From the NCBI RefSeq assembly GCF_003335085.1, contig NZ_QPEJ01000014.1:1-64000 (forward strand): DNA of 64,000 bases, read 5' to 3'. Each line of letters opens with the position of its first letter. Position 1 is the first letter of the stretch. The DNA comes from Polaribacter sp. WD7 (GTDB taxonomy: Bacteria > Bacteroidota > Bacteroidia > Flavobacteriales > Flavobacteriaceae). Positions 59,850 through 64,000 of this stretch are shown here, piece after piece. The translations under genes and the position numbers were made by a program. The notes under the pieces were generated by a model. It was given only the letters and a program-made list of their open reading frames with translations. It searched no databases and had not been told where the DNA came from.

Positions 59850-61661
59850 TTATAAGAATGGATTATCATCTTCTTCAACCAACCCCTCATTGTTTTCTTT
59901 AATCAAACCTAAAAAAAACTCTAACTTTTTAGGAAATAAATTCTCATTAAAAACAAATTCATTGCTATTTATTAAATCCCATATTGCTAGGCTATTTTTA
60001 TTCTCAGAATCATATCCAATTACAGTTTCTAATTTTTTAACATTAAAATGTATATTAGCGACACCTGAGTTATGAATTAAATTCCAATTATTGGTTATCA
60101 TTGCCTTCTTATCACTTTGTGTATAAATTTGACTTGCTTTTAATTCAGTCAATGTCTTAAACCCAATAATTGTTTCTATTGATAATTCAGATTCATCAAA
60201 ATCCCAATCGTTGATAACAAAATATTCAAGATGAAAATGTTTACATAATTCAATTATGTAATTAGCAGTACTTTTTCCATGATGACATACAATTGAAATA
60301 TTTTCAAAATTCATATATGCATCAGCAAACTTATCTTTATTTAATATCGACTCATTACCATCAATAAATTCTAAAACTTTTTGCTTGATTGCATAGTTAT
60401 AGACCATAACATCATTTGGGCCTTCAACGAGAATTACTTTTTTACTAAAAAGAATTTTGTTTAAATTTGGTTCAATCGTTTTGATAAATTCATTGTACCG
60501 AGAAATATTTATTGGTTCACCATTACCTAAATCTAAACCTTCAAAATTAAACTCACCTACATCATTATATTTTTTTACAGTTTGATTGCTTTCATTCATT
60601 TCCAATCTGATTAAGCCCTTTGTATCAAATGGGTTAATCATTTTTGCTGAATGGGTTGTGAAAATAACTTGATGCCCTCTTTCTGCTAAACCACATAAAA
60701 CAGTTTTATAAAAATACTCTTGATGATTTTCATGTAAAAAACTTTCTGGTTCTTCAAAGAGAAAAAGACACTCATCATCTTCACTAGATTCAGCTATTGC
60801 TTGTATCACAGCCATAACAAACATAGAGATATAGCCATCTCCAAAGTGATCTATAGGTACTAAGTTCTGTGTATCTCCATTTAAACCGACTTTAAATAAC
60901 ATTTTTAAAAAAATATCTTCATAAGTAGGAAGTCCAAATTCTACAGTGCAATTGTCGTTTCTTAGGTTTGTTATGTAGTTTTTTCTTATTAAGCTAATAA
61001 ACTTTTCTAACTCTGAATCAGCTAATACCTTTTTAGTACTCTCATCAACTTCTTGTGCAAAAACATCCTTTTTATCACTCATAGTTGCATCAGTATCTAC
61101 GACTTTTTGAATATGCTTTCCTAAAAATGATTTCAAATTTCCCCAACTTGTTTTTTGAGTACTTATCTCCTCTTTTATTTTATGAAAATTTATGTAAAAA
61201 ATATTAAAATACCTTGTGGCTCCATAAGATTGCCAATTTATATCATCAACTAATTCACCTCCGTAATTTGGAACTTGATCTAAACCATTTAATGATTCTA
61301 TTTTACTTCCTTCTATTTCATCGCCATCAATGTAAATTTTTAACCTATGATAACCAGAGAGGTTTGCTTGTTTTTCACCGTCAAACTTAGCTTCAGTTGA
61401 ACTTGTAGCACCAAGAGTAATTGAAGGTACATTATCTATATTTTTATTATGAAAATCATTAATTGTAAAAGTATCTTTGCTAACAAAATTAACCTGTAAA
61501 GCGAATAAAATTGCATTCATTAAATTTGTTTTACCTGAATTATTATAACCAACAATAGAGACAGGTTTTTTATATTCTGAATTTGGAAAAACAAAATCTT
61601 GTCGCTCTTTAAATGACCTGTAATTTGCTATTGATATTCCATTTATTCTAATTTTTGACAT
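59850..61661 (-). CDS. OLD-family ATPase/TOPRIM nuclease
   Basis: 603 aa. ABC/SMC-like N-terminal ATPase: Walker A 'IVGYNNSGKTNLMNAILF' (about 36-53), signature region 'DHFGDGYISMFVMAVIQAIA', Walker B 'LFLFEEPESFLHENHQ', and 'HQVIFTTHSAKMI'. C-terminal TOPRIM domain: 'VILVEGPNDVMVYNYAIK' (about 410-427) with the EGxND acidic motif and 'VINDWDFDES' (DxD-like). OLD nucleases include GajA of Gabija; here no GajB-type UvrD helicase is next to it. Lies 15 bp after hsdS. Confidence 0.88.
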   Translation of the reverse strand: MSKIRINGISIANYRSFKERQDFVFPNSEYKKPVSIVGYNNSGKTNLMNAILFALQVNFVSKDTFTINDFHNKNIDNVPSITLGATSSTEAKFDGEKQANLSGYHRLKIYIDGDEIEGSKIESLNGLDQVPNYGGELVDDINWQSYGATRYFNIFYINFHKIKEEISTQKTSWGNLKSFLGKHIQKVVDTDATMSDKKDVFAQEVDESTKKVLADSELEKFISLIRKNYITNLRNDNCTVEFGLPTYEDIFLKMLFKVGLNGDTQNLVPIDHFGDGYISMFVMAVIQAIAESSEDDECLFLFEEPESFLHENHQEYFYKTVLCGLAERGHQVIFTTHSAKMINPFDTKGLIRLEMNESNQTVKKYNDVGEFNFEGLDLGNGEPINISRYNEFIKTIEPNLNKILFSKKVILVEGPNDVMVYNYAIKQKVLEFIDGNESILNKDKFADAYMNFENISIVCHHGKSTANYIIELCKHFHLEYFVINDWDFDESELSIETIIGFKTLTELKASQIYTQSDKKAMITNNWNLIHNSGVANIHFNVKKLETVIGYDSENKNSLAIWDLINSNEFVFNENLFPKKLEFFLGLIKENNEGLVEEDDNPFL

Positions 61662-61676
61662 AGCTTTTTTACTTTT

Positions 61677-62894
61677 TTAATTTATTATTTCTTTTTCAGC
61701 CTCAACTATAGTCATACGTTTTAATAAGATATTTGATAATTCCAATAGGTATCTTTCTTGCTCGTGTTTTACTTTTTTTGAATTCAAGAATATTTTACTA
61801 AACTTAGTAAATTTGGATAAAACGTATTTTGAAGGGTTTATTATATGATAATTCATTACCCAATCCTTATCACCTCTTGGCATTTTTGTTCCCTTTGCAC
61901 CTTGCATTATGTAATCAAAAAATGAATCCTGTTCTAGGATGGTGTATATGAATGATTGATAATCTTTATTTTTAATAGTTAAACAGAGTACATCATTAGA
62001 GGCCCCACCAACGAATGATGCGTGCCATATTTTTTTCAAATAAGGACGAATATTTGAAATCAAAACATCGCCTGATATAAATTTAGCTACAGTCTTCGAT
62101 GAAGGAAGTTTATTGGCTTTAGTAATTCCTTTTTTATTTTGAAGCATGTTATCAGTAGAAATATAGTTCTCAATTGATAAAGAGTTGATACTAACTCTAT
62201 CTTTAGAAAAACTAGTGTGTTTCTTCAGTGGTTCAACGCTCCACCTAACAGGAATCTCCTTATCCAACTCCTCATTATAAACCATTGCACCACCAGAAGA
62301 TTTATAAGGTTTACCCTCTGTATTAGGAAAGTTGAAATCTACAAACCAATGTTTGTATAAAGCTTGAGCAGTTTCTTCTAGTTTTTGGTTGAGTTGCTCA
62401 TTAAGTTTTATACGATTTACAACAGTGTTGTATTCTTTAACAATTTCGTTTTGTTTTTCTATAGACGGAACCTTAATAGGTAAATCACATAAATCATCCC
62501 AAGTTATTCTACCTCTAACATCTCCTCCACTTTGAAACCATAAATATCTATCTGATTCTGATCTAGAAAACCACATCATTAAATATTCTGGGTTTAAAAT
62601 ACTTTCATCTGAAACTTCAAAAACATAGTATGCAGAAGATATTAGTGCCTTTTCATGATCAACCAATCTAGAAATAGGAAGTTTTTTATCTCTACCTACA
62701 CTCATTAACTTACAACCAAACTGACCTTTTTTAATGACTTTATATTTTGTCATATCGGTTCCGTTGGTATTAGCTACTGATGGAATGAATACCTTATCAA
62801 GATTCACACCTAAAAGGAGTTCAATATTTTCATCATCGTTTCGGACATTAACTTGTCTAATGAAATCGCCTATTTTTCTATAATTCGATATCAT
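61677..62894 (-). CDS. hsdS: type I restriction specificity subunit HsdS
   Basis: 405 aa from ATG 62894, overlapping hsdM by 17 bp. Two target-recognition domains are separated by a conserved helix: TRD1 to about 155 with 'GGDVRGRITWDDLCDLPIKV', central 'EKQNEIVKEYNTVVNRIKLNE' and 'ALYKHWFVDFNFPNTEGKPY', then TRD2 ('FSKDRVSINSLSIENYISTD'). This is the HsdS layout, so the recognised site is bipartite. The DNA target cannot be predicted by eye. Confidence 0.92.
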   Translation of the reverse strand: MISNYRKIGDFIRQVNVRNDDENIELLLGVNLDKVFIPSVANTNGTDMTKYKVIKKGQFGCKLMSVGRDKKLPISRLVDHEKALISSAYYVFEVSDESILNPEYLMMWFSRSESDRYLWFQSGGDVRGRITWDDLCDLPIKVPSIEKQNEIVKEYNTVVNRIKLNEQLNQKLEETAQALYKHWFVDFNFPNTEGKPYKSSGGAMVYNEELDKEIPVRWSVEPLKKHTSFSKDRVSINSLSIENYISTDNMLQNKKGITKANKLPSSKTVAKFISGDVLISNIRPYLKKIWHASFVGGASNDVLCLTIKNKDYQSFIYTILEQDSFFDYIMQGAKGTKMPRGDKDWVMNYHIINPSKYVLSKFTKFSKIFLNSKKVKHEQERYLLELSNILLKRMTIVEAEKEIIN

Positions 62895-64000
62895 AACCAA
62901 GCTCTTTAAAAACATTTAATAAGTCTTCTTTCGATTCTGCTTCTTGTTTTAATAAATCAGCCATTTCAGTTTGTAAGGCTTTCATCTTATCCTCAAAATT
63001 GATGTTTTCATCTCGGTTTACAAACTCTATGTATTTACTAGGTACAAGAGAATAATCTTTTTTGATGATGTCATCTTTTGTTGCTGAAAAGCAGAATTCT
63101 GGGATGTCTTTGTAAGATTCTTCTGCAAGCTCAGAATGACATTGCCAGTTGTGATAAGTGTCAGCAATATGTTTTATTTGTTTTGGTGAAAATTGAATAA
63201 ACTTTTTCTCAAAAGGCTCACCAACTTCTCTTAAATCTATAAACAAAACTTCTTCTCTCTTTCTATAGTTACGTGTAGCGTCTGGAAGTTTTACAGTACG
63301 CTCCTTTTTATTGTTGTTTATAATCCATAGGGTTACAGAAATATTGGTCGTATAAAACATATTTTGAGGCAATATAACAATGGCTTCAACCAAGTTGTTT
63401 TCAATGAGTTTTTTACGTATTTTATATTCTTCTCCACCACCAGAAAGTGCGCCATTTGCCAAGATAAAGCCAGCCACTCCATTTTGTGAGAGCTTGGAAA
63501 CCATATTTAAAATCCACCCATAATTAGCATTACTTTTTGGTGGAACATCATAGCCTTTCCAACGTGGGTCGTCTGTTAATTCATCACTAGCTCTCCAATC
63601 CTTTTGGTTAAAAGGTGGATTTGCCATAATAAAATCGGCTTTTAAATCTTTGTGCTGGTCTTTGGCAAACGTATCTGCGGGTACATCTCCTAAATTGGCA
63701 GCAATACCACGAATTGCCAAGTTCATTTTTGCTAGTTTGTATGTAGTAGATGTATATTCTTGTCCGTAAATAGAAATGGCTTTTTTGTCTCCATTATGGG
63801 CTTCAATAAACTTCATAGACTGCACAAACATTCCGCCAGAACCACAAGCAGGGTCGTAAATGATGCCTTGGTAAGGTTCAATCATTTCAGCAATGAGGTT
63901 TACAATACTTTTAGGGGTGTAGAATTCCCCTTTTCCTTTTCCTTCAGCTAAAGCAAACTTGCTTAAAAAATATTCATACACTCGCCCAACAATATCTTGT
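62878..64000 (-). CDS. hsdM: type I DNA methyltransferase HsdM, 5' end outside the window
   Basis: The frame continues past the GTG at 63981 to the right edge ('QDIVGRVYEYFLSKFA'), so this is a partial gene. 'ADFIMANPPFNQKDWR' holds the NPPF N6-adenine methylase motif, and 'YDPACGSGGMFVQS' the SAM-binding motif. It methylates adenine at the site chosen by HsdS. 'CHSELAEESYKD' inside the reading frame derives from a palindromic repeat (63116-63140). Overlaps hsdS by 17 bp. Confidence 0.93.
   Translation of the reverse strand, partial: QDIVGRVYEYFLSKFALAEGKGKGEFYTPKSIVNLIAEMIEPYQGIIYDPACGSGGMFVQSMKFIEAHNGDKKAISIYGQEYTSTTYKLAKMNLAIRGIAANLGDVPADTFAKDQHKDLKADFIMANPPFNQKDWRASDELTDDPRWKGYDVPPKSNANYGWILNMVSKLSQNGVAGFILANGALSGGGEEYKIRKKLIENNLVEAIVILPQNMFYTTNISVTLWIINNNKKERTVKLPDATRNYRKREEVLFIDLREVGEPFEKKFIQFSPKQIKHIADTYHNWQCHSELAEESYKDIPEFCFSATKDDIIKKDYSLVPSKYIEFVNRDENINFEDKMKALQTEMADLLKQEAESKEDLLNVFKELGYDIEL
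63116..63140 (-). repeat. REP-like palindromic repeat inside hsdM coding sequence
   Basis: On the minus strand, GTCATTCTGAGCTTGCAGAA plus GAATC encodes CHSELAEES. It is close to the dispersed Bacteroidota palindrome TCATTCTGAGCTTGTCGAAG. It keeps the reading frame and probably sits in a surface loop of HsdM. Confidence 0.65.

Larger units (their letters stand above)
48564..64000. mobile_element. genomic island inserted at tRNA-Met (right end outside the window)
   Basis: Starts right after tRNA-Met and opens with a tyrosine recombinase reading away from it. A replication-like module (48673-53513, plus strand) and a defence operon (53736-64000, minus strand) follow with no core gene between. 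No second copy of the tRNA 3' end occurs in the window, so the other attachment site is to the right. Neither relaxase, T4SS, capsid nor terminase genes are visible. Either an integrative element or a phage-satellite type island fits. Confidence 0.75.

Noticed and set aside
59850..61661. Gabija system (GajA plus GajB)
   Set aside because: The OLD protein fits GajA-like proteins, but no UvrD/PcrA-like helicase lies beside it; the neighbours are PD-(D/E)XK and DUF262 genes.
48564..64000. Integrative conjugative element
   Set aside because: No relaxase, coupling protein or T4SS gene is visible in the window. This cannot exclude such genes beyond 64000.
1..64000. CRISPR array
   Set aside because: No regularly spaced repeat of 25-40 bp with unique spacers is seen; the hairpin repeats at 147-1650 and the iterons at 50969-50997 have a different shape.

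Overview
The window reads as chromosome of an AT-rich marine Bacteroidota, most likely a Flavobacteriaceae member of the Polaribacter/Tenacibaculum type. Reasons: promoters of the TTG...TAnnTTTG form, lipoproteins and a C-terminal sorting-type tail typical of type IX secretion, a SurA/PPIase operon, a small symporter subunit, a LpxR-type outer-membrane protein, and protein sequences that resemble flavobacterial families throughout. This assignment is by eye, not by database search.

Layout. 1-4.4 kb is accessory: the first codons of an IS1595-type transposase leave the left edge, then three long imperfect hairpin repeats (147-241, 944-1078, 1521-1650) bracket a single-gene lipoprotein 'cassette' and a gene-poor stretch, followed by an MBOAT/SGNH O-acetylation pair and a gene remnant. 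4.4-10 kb (minus strand) is a sugar/deacetylase-type operon: PIG-L deacetylase, a 35-aa symporter subunit, an SSS symporter and a Gfo/Idh/MocA oxidoreductase. 10.2-48.2 kb is ordinary core genome: dnaN, AcpH-like protein, gamma-glutamyltransferase, RluA-type synthase, a duplicated LolA-like protein, AI-2E-type permease, fdhD plus a YdeP-type molybdoenzyme, a large secreted protein, cysteine desulfurase, Smr protein, two tandem PPK2 kinases, LpxR, RecD-like helicase, rsmD, MoxR, three consecutive PPIase/SurA-type genes, RecQ, fmt, HU, YqgE. Two intergenic stretches (18.89 and 23.7-23.87 kb) look like structured RNAs.

48.5-64 kb is an island. A tRNA-Met (48490-48563, consensus promoter and terminator) is followed at once by a tyrosine recombinase and a replication-like module: unknown coupled protein, ribbon-helix-helix protein, RepA-like AAA ATPase, small ORF and a zinc-finger/TOPRIM-like primase protein. 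Beyond it a minus-strand defence operon runs to the right edge: hsdM (5' end outside), hsdS, an OLD-family ATPase/TOPRIM nuclease, a PD-(D/E)XK nuclease, a DUF262 + HNH-like protein, and hsdR.

How it fits together. The island looks like an integrative element or phage satellite that inserted at tRNA-Met and carries a stacked anti-phage operon: a complete type I restriction-modification system split by three further nuclease-type genes, with gaps of only 9-16 bp. That nested operon is the most interesting object in the window. No relaxase, capsid, portal or terminase gene is visible, and the far end of the island lies outside the window.
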